The notes below the pieces were generated by a model. The model saw only the letters and a list, made by a program, of their open reading frames with translations. It made no database searches and was not told where the DNA came from. Shown here piece after piece: positions 38,938-47,283 of a DNA stretch of 64,000 nucleotides (the stretch's first letter is position 1; every line of letters starts with the position of its first letter). Source of the stretch: CAVZOY01 sp963777095 (GTDB lineage Bacteria; Actinomycetota; Actinomycetes; Mycobacteriales; Geodermatophilaceae). Location: contig CAVZOY010000006.1 of the NCBI GenBank assembly GCA_963777095.1, forward strand, positions 1,178,001 to 1,242,000, in the 5' to 3' direction. The position numbers and the translations under genes were made by a program.

Positions 38938-38970
38938 GCGACCCCGGCCTCCTCGGGAGTCCGGGGTCGC
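38938..38970. terminator. Bidirectional hairpin GCGACCCCGG/CCGGGGTCGC
   Basis: Perfect 10-base arms (38938-38947 and 38961-38970) with a 13-base loop. It lies between the 51-residue gene and the convergent DUF4396 gene. Confidence 0.75.
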
Positions 38971-38987
38971 TCGCTGTCCACGGCCGT

Positions 38988-39476
38988 TCAGTGCATGTGC
39001 AGCTCGTGGACGACGGCATGCCCCCGCCCCGTGGCCATGAGGCGGTGGTTGACCGGCAGCGTGACGACGAAGGCGACGGCGAACGCGACGGCCAGCGCCC
39101 CCCAGAACAGCCAGTTCGTCAGCCCGGCCTCCATCGCGCCCGGGACCGTCAGCATCACGGCGTTGTCGACGACCTCCATGACCGTGATCGACACCGTGTC
39201 GGCGACCAGGGCCACCCGCACGGCGCGCCGCAGTCCCAGACCGGCGCGGAGCACTCCGCGCACGGTCAGGGCGTAACCGAAGAAGAACGCCAGGACGACG
39301 GCGAGCGCGACGGTCGGCCACTCCGACCAGCCGGCAGCCGTGCCGATCACCATTCCGAGAACCTCGCCGATGGCGCAGCCGGTGAGGCAGTGCAGCGTCG
39401 CGGACGCCGCTGCCGACCAGGATTCCCGTCGCTCAGAGCTGTCATGCTGCTGCGGTGCGTGCTGGGTCCGTTCCAT
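38988..39476 (-). CDS. DUF4396 membrane protein, probably metal (copper) responsive
   Basis: 162 residues with four predicted helices. The DUF4396 signature ATLHCLTGCAIGEVLGM carries His-Cys and a second Cys, and WLFWGALAVAFAVAFVVTLPVNHRLM follows. Both ends are His-rich (MERTQHAPQQHDSS; GRGHAVVHELHMH), suggesting metal binding. DUF4396 genes are often found near copper-homeostasis genes. A perfect CsoR-like palindrome lies 20 bases upstream of its ATG. A role in copper handling is inferred from these two facts. Confidence 0.85.
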   Translation of the reverse strand: MERTQHAPQQHDSSERRESWSAAASATLHCLTGCAIGEVLGMVIGTAAGWSEWPTVALAVVLAFFFGYALTVRGVLRAGLGLRRAVRVALVADTVSITVMEVVDNAVMLTVPGAMEAGLTNWLFWGALAVAFAVAFVVTLPVNHRLMATGRGHAVVHELHMH

Positions 39477-39495
39477 CGGAACCTCTCTCGAGAGT

Positions 39496-39510
39496 TACCC
39501 CCGGGGGGTA
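39496..39510. promoter_or_regulatory. CsoR-like operator TACCCCCGGGGGGTA
   Basis: A perfect 7-1-7 palindrome matching the TACCCC-(N)-GGGGTA form bound by actinobacterial copper-sensing CsoR repressors. It ends 20 bases upstream of the DUF4396 start and lies 217 bases from the diguanylate cyclase start in the other direction. No csoR gene lies in the window. Confidence 0.7.
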
Positions 39511-39726
39511 TGCGGTGACACGCACGTTGATACTCCCCGTCGTCCGCGGGTGCAAGCCCCGGCTCGGTGGCCTCGACGCCTCACCCCAAGGGTGGAGGAG
39601 CCTCAACGACCTGCGGTTTCCTGCCGATGCAGAACCCGTGCGCCGGACCGCGAGCAACTGCTCCGCACCGCGGCGCTCCGCACGTCGGAGCGCGGGTGCG
39701 CGGCCGACCGATCCCGGGACCGTCCG

Positions 39727-41790
39727 GTGACCGCGCTCCCCGTCGAGGCCCGAGAGACCTCCGGCGCCACGACCGGCGGTCTGCTGCGCTTCGTCCGCAA
39801 CCGCGGTGGTGACGAGGCCGTGGCCGCCGTGCTCGAGCGCGCCGGCGTCGCCTGGACCGCCGAGGACCTCGAGGACCAGTCCCGGTGGTGGAGCTACGAC
39901 ACCCGCATCCGGTTGTTCGCGGCCGCCACGGAGGTGCTCGACGACCCGGACACGATGTACCAGGTCGGCGCGAACGCCCTGCACAGCGGCCTGGCGCACT
40001 CGATCGTCCTGCTGCTGCGGGCGATGGGCAGCCCGCGTCAGGTGCTGCGCCAGCTCCCGCGCGCCGTCACCAAGTTCAGCACCACCTCGACGATGGAGGT
40101 CCTCGAGGTGGGTGCCACCTCGGCGACGATCCGCTACGAGCTGCACGAGGGCTACCGGCACAGCCGCCTCGACTGCGACTACGCCCAGGGTCTGATCACC
40201 AACGTCCCCGTCATCTTCGGGTTGCCGCCCGCCCGCATCGTCCACGGCGAGTGCGAGTCCGACGGGCACCCCGCGTGCGTCTACGAGCTCAGCTGGGACA
40301 GTCGCCGGCGCTTCGGGCGCCGGAAGGACGACGCCGACGTCGATCCGGAGCTGGCCGCCCTGCGCGGTCAGCTGCGGATCCTGCAGTCCGCTGCCGGTGA
40401 CCTCGTCGGCAGCGAGGACGTCGACACCGCGCTGGAACGGATCGTCGAGCGTGCCGCCGAGGCGGTCCTGGCCCCGGCCTACCTGCTCGCGGTCGCCTCG
40501 CCGGACGGGGGCGCCCCACTGGTGCACGGCGCCGGCCTCCCGCCCGAGCGGGTGGCCGAGCTCGCCGCCGTTCTCCTCGGGGACGGCGACATGGGCCCGC
40601 ACGCCGTCGTCGTCGACGTCGCCTCCACCCGACGCCGGCACGGCCGGCTCGCCGCGCTGTACCGCCCCGGGGACGGCGCCATCGGCGACGAGGCGTCGAT
40701 GCTCGCCGCCTACGCCGGGCACGCTGCCGCCGCGCTCGACCTGCTGTTCGCGCTCGAGGATTCTCGGCACGAGGCCGCTCGCGCCGGTGCGCTGCTCGCC
40801 CTCGCCCACGAGCTGGCCGCCGCCGAGGACGAGTCGGCCGTCTGCACCGTCGTCGCCGAGGCGCTGCCGCGGATCGTCGGCTGCCACCGCTCCGGGATCA
40901 TGCTCTGGGACGCCTCGAGCGCCACGCTCCGCAGCCGGGGGTCGGTCGGCCATTCCGACGAGGCGCTCGCGAGGCTCGCCCGCACGCGGATGGCGGCCGA
41001 GGAGGTCCCTGAGCTGCTCTCCATGCTCGGCGACCGTGCGCCGCGCATCCTCGACGACCGGACGAGCAGTCCGGTCGTGCAGGAGCTCCTGCGGAGCATC
41101 GGCACCCGTCGCGTGGTGGCGGTGCCACTGATCTCCGGCGGAACCTTCCTCGGCATCGCGACGGCGGGCTGGGGAGCCGAGGAGGCGACGCCGCACCTCG
41201 ACGAGGACGTGCTGGCCCGCCTCACCGGCGTGGCCGACCAGGCGTCGACGGCCCTGGAGAAGGCGCGGCTGCTGGCCACGGTCCGGCACCAGGCGACGCA
41301 CGACGCGCTGACCGGCCTGCCCAACCGGGTGCTGTTCCTCGAGCGGCTCGACCAGGCCATCCACCAGGTCGACGCCGACACGCACCTCGCCGTCCTGTTC
41401 TGCGACCTCGACCTGTTCAAGCAGGTCAACGACACGCTGGGCCACGCGGCCGGCGACGAGCTGCTCCGTCAGGTGGCCGCCCGGCTGCGTTCCACCGTCC
41501 GCCCCGGCGACATCGTGGGCCGGCTCTCGGGCGACGAGTTCGCGGTCATCCTCCCGGGCCTGGCCGAGATCGAGGACGCCGCCGGCCTGGCGCGGCGGAT
41601 CACCGACTGCTTCGCCGAGCCGTTCCGGCTCGACGGCACCGCCGTCCGGATCGGCACGAGCGTGGGCCTGTCGGCCACGCGCGCCGGTGGCGGCCGGACG
41701 GCGGAGGAGCTCCTCCGCAAGGCCGACGCGGCGATGTACCGGCACAAGCAGCGCGACCGGGCCGGAGCCGCTCCCGAGCCCTGGAGCTGA
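39727..41790 (+). CDS. Diguanylate cyclase with V4R/heme-NO-binding-like and GAF-type sensors
   Basis: 687 residues from GTG 39727. Residues 15-195 resemble the HNOB/V4R class of ligand-binding domains (LLLRAMGSPRQVLRQLPRAV, GECESDGHPACVYELSW). Two GAF-like regions follow (about 225-345 and 350-510). The GGDEF domain begins at ATHDALTGLPNRVLF; the active-site loop is RLSGDEFAVIL (SGDEF, a tolerated variant). RPGD five residues upstream fits the RxxD product-inhibition site. It makes c-di-GMP in response to an unknown intracellular signal. It converges with the phosphatase gene 4 bases away. Confidence 0.87.
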   Translation: MTALPVEARETSGATTGGLLRFVRNRGGDEAVAAVLERAGVAWTAEDLEDQSRWWSYDTRIRLFAAATEVLDDPDTMYQVGANALHSGLAHSIVLLLRAMGSPRQVLRQLPRAVTKFSTTSTMEVLEVGATSATIRYELHEGYRHSRLDCDYAQGLITNVPVIFGLPPARIVHGECESDGHPACVYELSWDSRRRFGRRKDDADVDPELAALRGQLRILQSAAGDLVGSEDVDTALERIVERAAEAVLAPAYLLAVASPDGGAPLVHGAGLPPERVAELAAVLLGDGDMGPHAVVVDVASTRRRHGRLAALYRPGDGAIGDEASMLAAYAGHAAAALDLLFALEDSRHEAARAGALLALAHELAAAEDESAVCTVVAEALPRIVGCHRSGIMLWDASSATLRSRGSVGHSDEALARLARTRMAAEEVPELLSMLGDRAPRILDDRTSSPVVQELLRSIGTRRVVAVPLISGGTFLGIATAGWGAEEATPHLDEDVLARLTGVADQASTALEKARLLATVRHQATHDALTGLPNRVLFLERLDQAIHQVDADTHLAVLFCDLDLFKQVNDTLGHAAGDELLRQVAARLRSTVRPGDIVGRLSGDEFAVILPGLAEIEDAAGLARRITDCFAEPFRLDGTAVRIGTSVGLSATRAGGGRTAEELLRKADAAMYRHKQRDRAGAAPEPWS

Positions 41791-41794
41791 CGGG

Positions 41795-42661
41795 TCAGGC
41801 CGACGGGTCGCGCAGGCGCGCCCGCAGTCGCCGCTGGTCGTCGGCGCCCAGGCCGTGCTCCTCGAGCCAGGCCGCCGGCCCGCCGAACCGCTCGTCGAGC
41901 AGTGCCAGCACCCGCCGCATCGTCTCGGCGCGGGGCGTGTGGCTCGCGACGTCGCGCCGCGTCATGTCCTCGGCGTAGGTCGGCGAGGCGGCCAGCTTCG
42001 CGACCAGTGCGTCGATGACGTCGGCGGTCATCGCGTAGTCGGCGACGATCTCGTCGTCCGGGACCCCGGCCACGGCGAGCGCGAAGGCCACCACGACACC
42101 CGTGCGGTCCTTGCCGGCGGCGCAGTGGACCAGCGAGGCACCGGGACCGGCGTCGGACAGCGCCCGCAGGGCCTCGACGATCGCCTCCCCGCGGTGCTGC
42201 AGATAGCCGAGGTACGCGCGGACGGCGGGCGGTTCGCCGGCGTCGTGCTCGGTGTCCTGGCGCGGGAGCAGCGTCTCCACCCAGTCCTGGGGCAGGTCGT
42301 CGAGCGGGTCGTCGTCCTCGACGGCGAACACGTCGGTGTGGTGACCGCGCTCCGGCAGCAGGGTGAAGTGACGGTGCTCGACCGCGGGCAGCGCGCGCAG
42401 CGGTCCCCGGCCCTCGAGCAGGACCTCGGCCGTCGTGCGCAGGTCGACCACCTGGCGCACGCCGACCTCGTCGACCAGACGGCGGACGTCGGCGTCGCTC
42501 AGGGTCTGCAGGTTGTCGCTGCGCAGGATCCGGCCGGGCAGCGTCGCGCCGCCGTCGGTGGTGGGCAGGCCACCCAGGTCACGGGTGTTCGTGGTGCCGT
42601 CGAGCCGCAGCCAGCGGTCGGTGCGGGTGGAGCTCACGTCCCGACCGTACGGCGTCCCCAT
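41795..42661 (-). CDS. Tyrosine/serine protein phosphatase (Y_phosphatase3, PtpB-like)
   Basis: 288 residues. Motifs are LDGTTNTRDLGGLPTTDGG, LRSDNLQTLSDADV, VRQVVDLRTTAEV and the catalytic P-loop LVHCAAGKDRTGVVVAF (Cys-x5-Arg). The family includes the secreted M. tuberculosis PtpB, but no signal peptide is seen here. It dephosphorylates phosphotyrosine or phosphoinositide-type substrates. The IS1182 element lies directly upstream of its start. Confidence 0.9.
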   Translation of the reverse strand: MGTPYGRDVSSTRTDRWLRLDGTTNTRDLGGLPTTDGGATLPGRILRSDNLQTLSDADVRRLVDEVGVRQVVDLRTTAEVLLEGRGPLRALPAVEHRHFTLLPERGHHTDVFAVEDDDPLDDLPQDWVETLLPRQDTEHDAGEPPAVRAYLGYLQHRGEAIVEALRALSDAGPGASLVHCAAGKDRTGVVVAFALAVAGVPDDEIVADYAMTADVIDALVAKLAASPTYAEDMTRRDVASHTPRAETMRRVLALLDERFGGPAAWLEEHGLGADDQRRLRARLRDPSA

Positions 42662-42677
42662 GATGATCAGGTCAGCA

Positions 42678-44287
42678 GATCGAGCCTGTCGCGTGAAGTG
42701 AGGTGGCGCGGCGGTCGGGGGTGGTCTGCGTCGCTGGGGGTGGTCGGCCTCGCGGGGGCCCTGGGGTGCGGGCGCGTGGGCGAGTGGTAGTGCCCTCCGG
42801 TGCCCGCGGGAGGGTGTTCGCCGGCCTCCGCGCGGTCAGGCGATGGCCACCCGGTGGGCGTGGAGCTTGCGCAGGTTGTGCACGGTGCAGGCCAGTGACC
42901 ACTCGGTCTGAACGTTGTCGAGGCCGCGGCGGAGGAACTGGCGCAGCCCTTGCCGGTCTTTGATCTGACCGAACACCGGCTCCACCGTGCGCCCGCGCAG
43001 CCGGTACTCCTCAGCGCCTTGGCGGGTGCGCAGCTTGGCCTGGGCGCGGCCGGTGGCCGGGCGACGGATCATCGGTTTCGGTCCGGCCGGATCCGCGCCG
43101 GCGGCGCGCTGCTCGTCGCTGATCAGCGGGGCCAGCAGATGCACCCCGCGGGTCTCGGCCTCGGCGAAGGCGGCCTCGTTGGCGTAGCCGGCGTCGGCGA
43201 CCACGGTGTCGCCCGCGTCGTCGATCCCGGCCCCGGTCAGCTGCTCGACCACGGCGTCGACGACGTCGAAGACCAGGCCGGCGTCGACCTGCTGCTGGGT
43301 GACCATCGCCCCGACGACGATCTGCTCGGCGGTGACCGCGGCCTGGGCGTTGTAGCCCTGCACCAGCCCGCGTCCGCCACGCATCGCCCGGGAGTCCGGG
43401 TCGGTGGTGTTCGCCCGCGGTGGCTTGCCCGACTTCGTCGGCGGCGGCTTGTCACCGGGCTGCGCGCCGCGGCGGGTCCCCGCCTGCTGGCGGCGGGCCC
43501 ATTCGGCCTTCTTCGCCTCCTGCTCGGCGACCCGGGCGGCGTCCTCCTCGTCCAGGCGCTGCTTGGCCGCCTTCAGCCGGGCCAGCCGCTCGGCCCGCCG
43601 CCGCAGCTCCGGCGGCAGCTCATCGCCGCGGTCCGGGCCGTGTTCGGCGTCCTCGGCGGCGTCGGTGGCCGCCTGCTCGTCGAGCAGCTCGGCTGCCAGC
43701 CGCCGGAACCGGGCCTGCTCCTCGCGCATCTGGTGCGCCAGCGCCGCCGAGGTGGAGTTGGCCGACCAGGATGCGTTCGCCGCGATCTTCGACCCGTCCA
43801 CCGCGATCACCCCGAGGTGCACCATCCCGGCCTCGTGACACAGCCGCAGCACCTGCGCGAACAGGCCCGTCAACGGCTTGCGGTGCCGACGGAAGAACCG
43901 GGCGATCGTGGCGTGATCGGGCAGCTGGTTGCCCGCCAGCACCCGAAACGCCACGTCATGCGCGCAGCGCCGCTCGATGGCCCGCGACGAGCGCACCCCG
44001 ACCGCATGCGCATACACCAGCACCGCGATCATCAGCGCCGGGTCGAACGCCGCCGCGCCCTGTCCGTTGGCCCGGTAGGCGCGGTAGAACCCCGACAGAT
44101 CCAGGGACTCCACGACGTCCTTGACCGTCCACGCCAACTCGTCCTCTGCCAGCCACTCCCGCACATCCGGTGGCAGCAGAAACCCCTGATCGACATCCCC
44201 ACGGATGAAGTTCTGCGGCATGCCACAGTCTCCCGCCCCAGCCCAGCATCACCGCCACGACCCGCCCTTTGTGCGACAGGCTCGATC
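42678..44287 (-). mobile_element. IS1182-family insertion sequence
   Basis: The inverted termini GATCGAGCCTGTCGC (42678-42692) and its reverse complement (44273-44287) are perfect over 15 bases and enclose one transposase gene. Because GATC is palindromic, it may be the duplicated target site, leaving 11-base terminal repeats. The element lies between the phosphatase gene and a 20-bp tandem-repeat array. It is intact in sequence and so potentially active. Confidence 0.85.
42836..44221 (-). CDS. IS1182-family transposase
   Basis: 461 residues with an uninterrupted frame. The N-terminal domain is typical (MPQNFIRGDVDQGFLLPPD, WTVKDVVESLDLSGFYRAYR). The DDE residues fall in IAVDGSKIAANAS, DTVVADAGYANEAAF and the region of RTVEPVFGQIKDRQGLRQFLRRG. 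A long charged insertion (about 170-275) lies between the first and second acidic residues. The C-terminal YRLRGRTVEPVFGQIK and ACTVHNLRKLH are family hallmarks. Confidence 0.95.
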   Translation of the reverse strand: MPQNFIRGDVDQGFLLPPDVREWLAEDELAWTVKDVVESLDLSGFYRAYRANGQGAAAFDPALMIAVLVYAHAVGVRSSRAIERRCAHDVAFRVLAGNQLPDHATIARFFRRHRKPLTGLFAQVLRLCHEAGMVHLGVIAVDGSKIAANASWSANSTSAALAHQMREEQARFRRLAAELLDEQAATDAAEDAEHGPDRGDELPPELRRRAERLARLKAAKQRLDEEDAARVAEQEAKKAEWARRQQAGTRRGAQPGDKPPPTKSGKPPRANTTDPDSRAMRGGRGLVQGYNAQAAVTAEQIVVGAMVTQQQVDAGLVFDVVDAVVEQLTGAGIDDAGDTVVADAGYANEAAFAEAETRGVHLLAPLISDEQRAAGADPAGPKPMIRRPATGRAQAKLRTRQGAEEYRLRGRTVEPVFGQIKDRQGLRQFLRRGLDNVQTEWSLACTVHNLRKLHAHRVAIA

Positions 44288-44366
44288 ATCAGGGGTCCTT
44301 GCTCACTGTCGACGCTGAGCCGGGAACCCCACAGGTGAGCCAGGACCCTTCGAGGTGAGCCAGGAC
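44287..44366. repeat. 20-bp-period tandem repeats and an inverted copy next to the IS
   Basis: Units starting at 44314, 44334 and 44354 share GGTGAGCCAGGACC-like sequence at exactly 20-base spacing (the first is degenerate). The reverse complement of 44289-44307 gives another related copy (GTGAGCAAGGACCCC). Such arrays are typical of transposase-binding ends, for example IS21-like elements, so this may be a fragment of another mobile element into which the IS1182 copy inserted. Confidence 0.55.
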
Positions 44367-44384
44367 GCCGACGGCGCGTCGCGC

Positions 44385-45302
44385 TCACCCGACGGCGAGC
44401 AGCGCGTCGCAGACGTCGAGGAGCCGGGCGCGCAGGTCCGCGGCCCGCGCCGAGAACGCCCGCTGCGCGGCGACGTACTCCGCCTTGCCCTCCGGCGTCT
44501 CGATCGCCACGGGGGTGTAGCCGTGCTCGCGGAGGTCGTACGGCGAGGCCCGCATGTCGAGCTCCCGGATCTCGCCGGCCAGGTCGAGGCAGTCGGCCAA
44601 CAGCTTCCCGGGCACGGCGGGCGAGAGCTTGTACGCCCACTTGAACAGGTCCATGCCGGCGTGCAGGCAGCCGGGCTGCTCGAGGTCGCGCTGGGTCGCG
44701 CGGCTCGGCCGCAGTGCGTTGAGCGGCGCCGACCGGCGGCTGAAGAAGCGGTAGGCGTCGACGTGCGTGCACTGCAGTCGGGCGGCCTCGACGACGGCGT
44801 CCGTGCCGTCCTGCCCCAGCCGCAGCGGGACGGCGTGCCGCACCTCGCCGGCCTCGGGGCGGTACACCATCGCCCACTCGTGCATCCCGAAGCAGCCGAA
44901 CTGAGCGGGCCGCCCGGCCGTCGCGCGCAGCAGGTCGGCGATGACGCGGAGACCCTCGCCGCGGCGGTCGAGGAAGGCGGGCAGGTCCAGCCCGACACCG
45001 CGCACGCGCCGGCCGTCGCTGTCGGCGCCCTCGACCGCGGCGTACCGCGGCCAGGCCAGCCGCTCCGCCGCCGCCGGCCCGGTCAGGACGACCCCCACGC
45101 CCGGGTGCCAGCGGCGGAGCCGACCGGGCGGCTCGGAGTAGTAGGTGAACAGGAAGTCCAGCACCGGGGAGCCGCGGCCCTGCCGGCGCCGCTCGAGGTG
45201 CGGCGCGACCCAGCGGTCGACGCGCTCGCGGTACGCCGCCGCCCGCGCCGTCCACTCGTCCTCGGGCAGCGCCACGGGGCGCGGCGAGACGGCGACGGCC
45301 AC
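44385..45302 (-). CDS. 3-methyladenine DNA glycosylase-like conserved actinobacterial protein
   Basis: About 305 residues from a GTG at 45302 (VAVAVSPRPVALPEDEW); the frame extends upstream to 45407 without typical sequence. Conserved blocks are DFLFTYYSEPPGRLRRWHPGVG, QFGCFGMHEWAMVYR, THVDAYRFFS and PGCLHAGMDLFKWAYKLSPAVPG. This family is routinely labelled 3-methyladenine DNA glycosylase but lacks the AlkA/Tag motifs I would expect, so the enzymatic role is uncertain. Confidence 0.7.
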   Translation of the reverse strand: MAVAVSPRPVALPEDEWTARAAAYRERVDRWVAPHLERRRQGRGSPVLDFLFTYYSEPPGRLRRWHPGVGVVLTGPAAAERLAWPRYAAVEGADSDGRRVRGVGLDLPAFLDRRGEGLRVIADLLRATAGRPAQFGCFGMHEWAMVYRPEAGEVRHAVPLRLGQDGTDAVVEAARLQCTHVDAYRFFSRRSAPLNALRPSRATQRDLEQPGCLHAGMDLFKWAYKLSPAVPGKLLADCLDLAGEIRELDMRASPYDLREHGYTPVAIETPEGKAEYVAAQRAFSARAADLRARLLDVCDALLAVG

Positions 45303-45428
45303 GCGGAACAGGGTAGGCAGGGGGCCGATCACCGGTGCGGATGACCTCCTGGTGCCGCCCGATTCGGAGCCCCATAGCGTCCTGGTCGACGGCAGACCTG
45401 CCGGCATCCCTTCCCACCCAGGAGCCCC

Positions 45429-46791
45429 ATGTCCGCCCCCGCCACCTCCGGCACGCGCTTCGGTCGCGTCGTCGGCGCGAGCATCGTCGGCACCACGGTC
45501 GAGTGGTACGACTTCTTCCTCTACGGCTCCGCGGCCGCCCTCGTCTTCAACAAGCTGTTCTTCCCCGAACAGTCCGACTTCGCCGGCACCCTGGCTCGCC
45601 TTCGCGACCTACGCCATCGGTTTCGCCGCGCGGCCGATCGGCGCGCTGGTCTTCGGGCACTTCGGCGACCGCATCGGTCGCAAGAAGCTGCTCGTCATCT
45701 CGCTGCTCATGATGGGCGGTGCGACGTTCGCGATCGGGCTGCTGCCCACCTTCGCGACGATCGGCGTCATGGCGCCGGTCCTGCTGGTCCTGCTCCGGCT
45801 GATCCAGGGCTTCGCGCTCGGCGGCGAATGGGGCGGCGCCGTGCTCATCGTCTCCGAGCACGGCAAACCGGAGAACCGCGGGTTCTGGGCCTCCTGGCCG
45901 CAGGCCGGCGCCCCTGCCGGACAGCTGCTGGCCACCGGGGTGCTGGCGCTGCTGGCCGCCTTCCAGTCCGACGAGGCGTTCCTCGCCTGGGGCTGGCGCA
46001 TCCCGTTCCTGCTGTCGGCCGTGCTGATCCTCGTCGGCCTGTGGGTCCGCCTCGCGGTCAGCGAGTCACCGGTGTTCCTCGAGGCCCAGCGCAAGGCGGA
46101 GCTCAAGGCGGCCGAGACGGGGGCCGTCGAGCAGGCGCCGATCACCGTGGTGCTGAAGCGCTACAAGCGCGAGGTGCTCGTCGCCATGGGCGCCCGGATC
46201 GCGGAGAACGTGTCCTTCTACATCCTGACCGCCTTCACGACCGCCTACCTGACGAAGGCGCTGGGGCTGGACGCCTCGTTCGCGCTGAATGCGCTGCTCA
46301 TCGCCTCGGCGATCCACCTGTTCACCATTCCGCTGTGGGGTGCGCTGTCCGACCGCGTCGGCCGCCGCCCGGTCTACCTGTTCGGTGCAGCCGGCATCGG
46401 GGTGTGGGCGTTCGTCCTCTTCGGGCTGTTCGAGAACGGCAGCTTCTGGCTGGTCGTGCTCGGTCTCGTGGTCGGGTTCCTGTTCCACGGCGCGATGTAC
46501 GGGCCGCAGGCGGCGTTCTTCTCCGAGCTGTTCGGCACCAAGGCGCGCTACACCGGCGTCTCGGTCGGCGCCCAGTTGGCCTCCGTGGTCGCCGGTGCCC
46601 CGGCCCCGCTGATCGCGCTGGCGCTGCTGGGCAGCTTCGAGGAGCCGACCCCGGCGCGGGTGTCGCTGTACCTGGCCGCCTGCGCCGTGATCACGCTGAT
46701 CGCCGTCTTCAGCTACGGCGAGACGCGGGTGCGTGACCTCGCCGCCGACGACGCCGTGGACGTCGACCCGCGGACGAGCGCGCGCGTCTGA
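45429..46791 (+). CDS. MHS-family (metabolite:H+ symporter) MFS transporter, one frameshift
   Basis: About 453 residues after removing an extra G near 45595. MHS/ShiA/ProP hallmarks are VVGASIVGTTVEWYDFFLYG, the loop GHFGDRIGRKKLLVIS, RLIQGFALGGEWGGAVLIVSEH and GWRIPFLLSAVLILVGLWVRL. Twelve helices are evident. This group takes up organic acids, glycine betaine or shikimate with protons. The break lies between FAGTL and LAFATYAIGFAARPIG. A terminator follows. Confidence 0.88.
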
Positions 46792-46809
46792 CCGCTCGCG
46801 CACCGCACC

Positions 46810-46840
46810 GGGCCCCCGCGACGAGCTGTCGCGGGGGCCC
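46810..46840. terminator. GC-rich terminator hairpin
   Basis: 13-base arms GGGCCCCCGCGAC/GTCGCGGGGGCCC (46810-46822 and 46828-46840) with loop GAGCT, then GCTGCGTTTCT. It follows the MHS transporter stop by 18 bases and faces the convergent small genes. Confidence 0.85.
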
Positions 46841-46849
46841 GCTGCGTTT

Positions 46850-46987
46850 CTAGGAGGCCTCGGTGTCCGGCTCGGCCGGTGTGTCGTTGCGCTGGGCCTC
46901 CTCGTCGGTGGTGAGCGGCGTCTCCTCCGCGGTCGTCGGGGCCTCGTCGCCGGACGGCTCGCGGGCCGGCAGCGTCGGGCCGGTCAC
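46850..46987 (-). CDS. Small acidic hypothetical protein (45 aa)
   Basis: Begins at a GTG overlapping the stop of the upstream small gene (GTGA) and ends in a TAG at 46850. The sequence VTGPTLPAREPSGDEAPTTA to ERNDTPAEPDTEAS-type ending is Glu/Thr/Pro-rich and probably disordered. No family recognised. The translational overlap with its neighbour is the main support. Confidence 0.5.
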   Translation of the reverse strand: MTGPTLPAREPSGDEAPTTAEETPLTTDEEAQRNDTPAEPDTEAS

Positions 46988-47208
46988 GGCTCGACCTCCC
47001 GCGCGTCCGGTCCGGACCGCTGGGCCAGCGAGGGGTCGCTGCCCGGGCGGGCCGGCTGCTCGTCGGGCAGGGCCGCGTCGCGGGCGACCGCCTCCTCGCG
47101 GGTCAGGGGCACGTCCTCCATCGAGGCGCCGAGGTCGCCTCCATCCCCTGCGGCGTCACCGGCGGGCACGCCCTGCTGCAGGCGGTCAGCGCCTGCGGGA
47201 TCGGTCAT
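46984..47208 (-). CDS. Small acidic hypothetical protein (74 aa)
   Basis: 74 residues from MTDPAGADRLQQGVPAGDAA to SGPDAREVEP. Asp-, Ala- and Pro-rich with one helical stretch (EDVPLTREEAVARDAALPDE). Similar in composition to the acidic proteins at 2641 and 51276; the LTREEAVARD and LTTDEEAQRND phrases of this pair suggest distant duplication. The start has GGGGACGATG context with GGAAGGGG upstream. Confidence 0.6.
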   Translation of the reverse strand: MTDPAGADRLQQGVPAGDAAGDGGDLGASMEDVPLTREEAVARDAALPDEQPARPGSDPSLAQRSGPDAREVEP

Positions 47209-47283
47209 CGTCGTCCCCTTCCTCCCATGGTCGGGAGGGGCATGCCCGCAGCCCGGCGCCCGAAACGACGGCGGCCCGCGGGC

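Noticed and set aside
42703..42963. Plus-strand frame at the left end of the IS
   Set aside because: Lies across the IS left flank and the transposase 3' end; Gly/Arg-rich shadow with no start signal.
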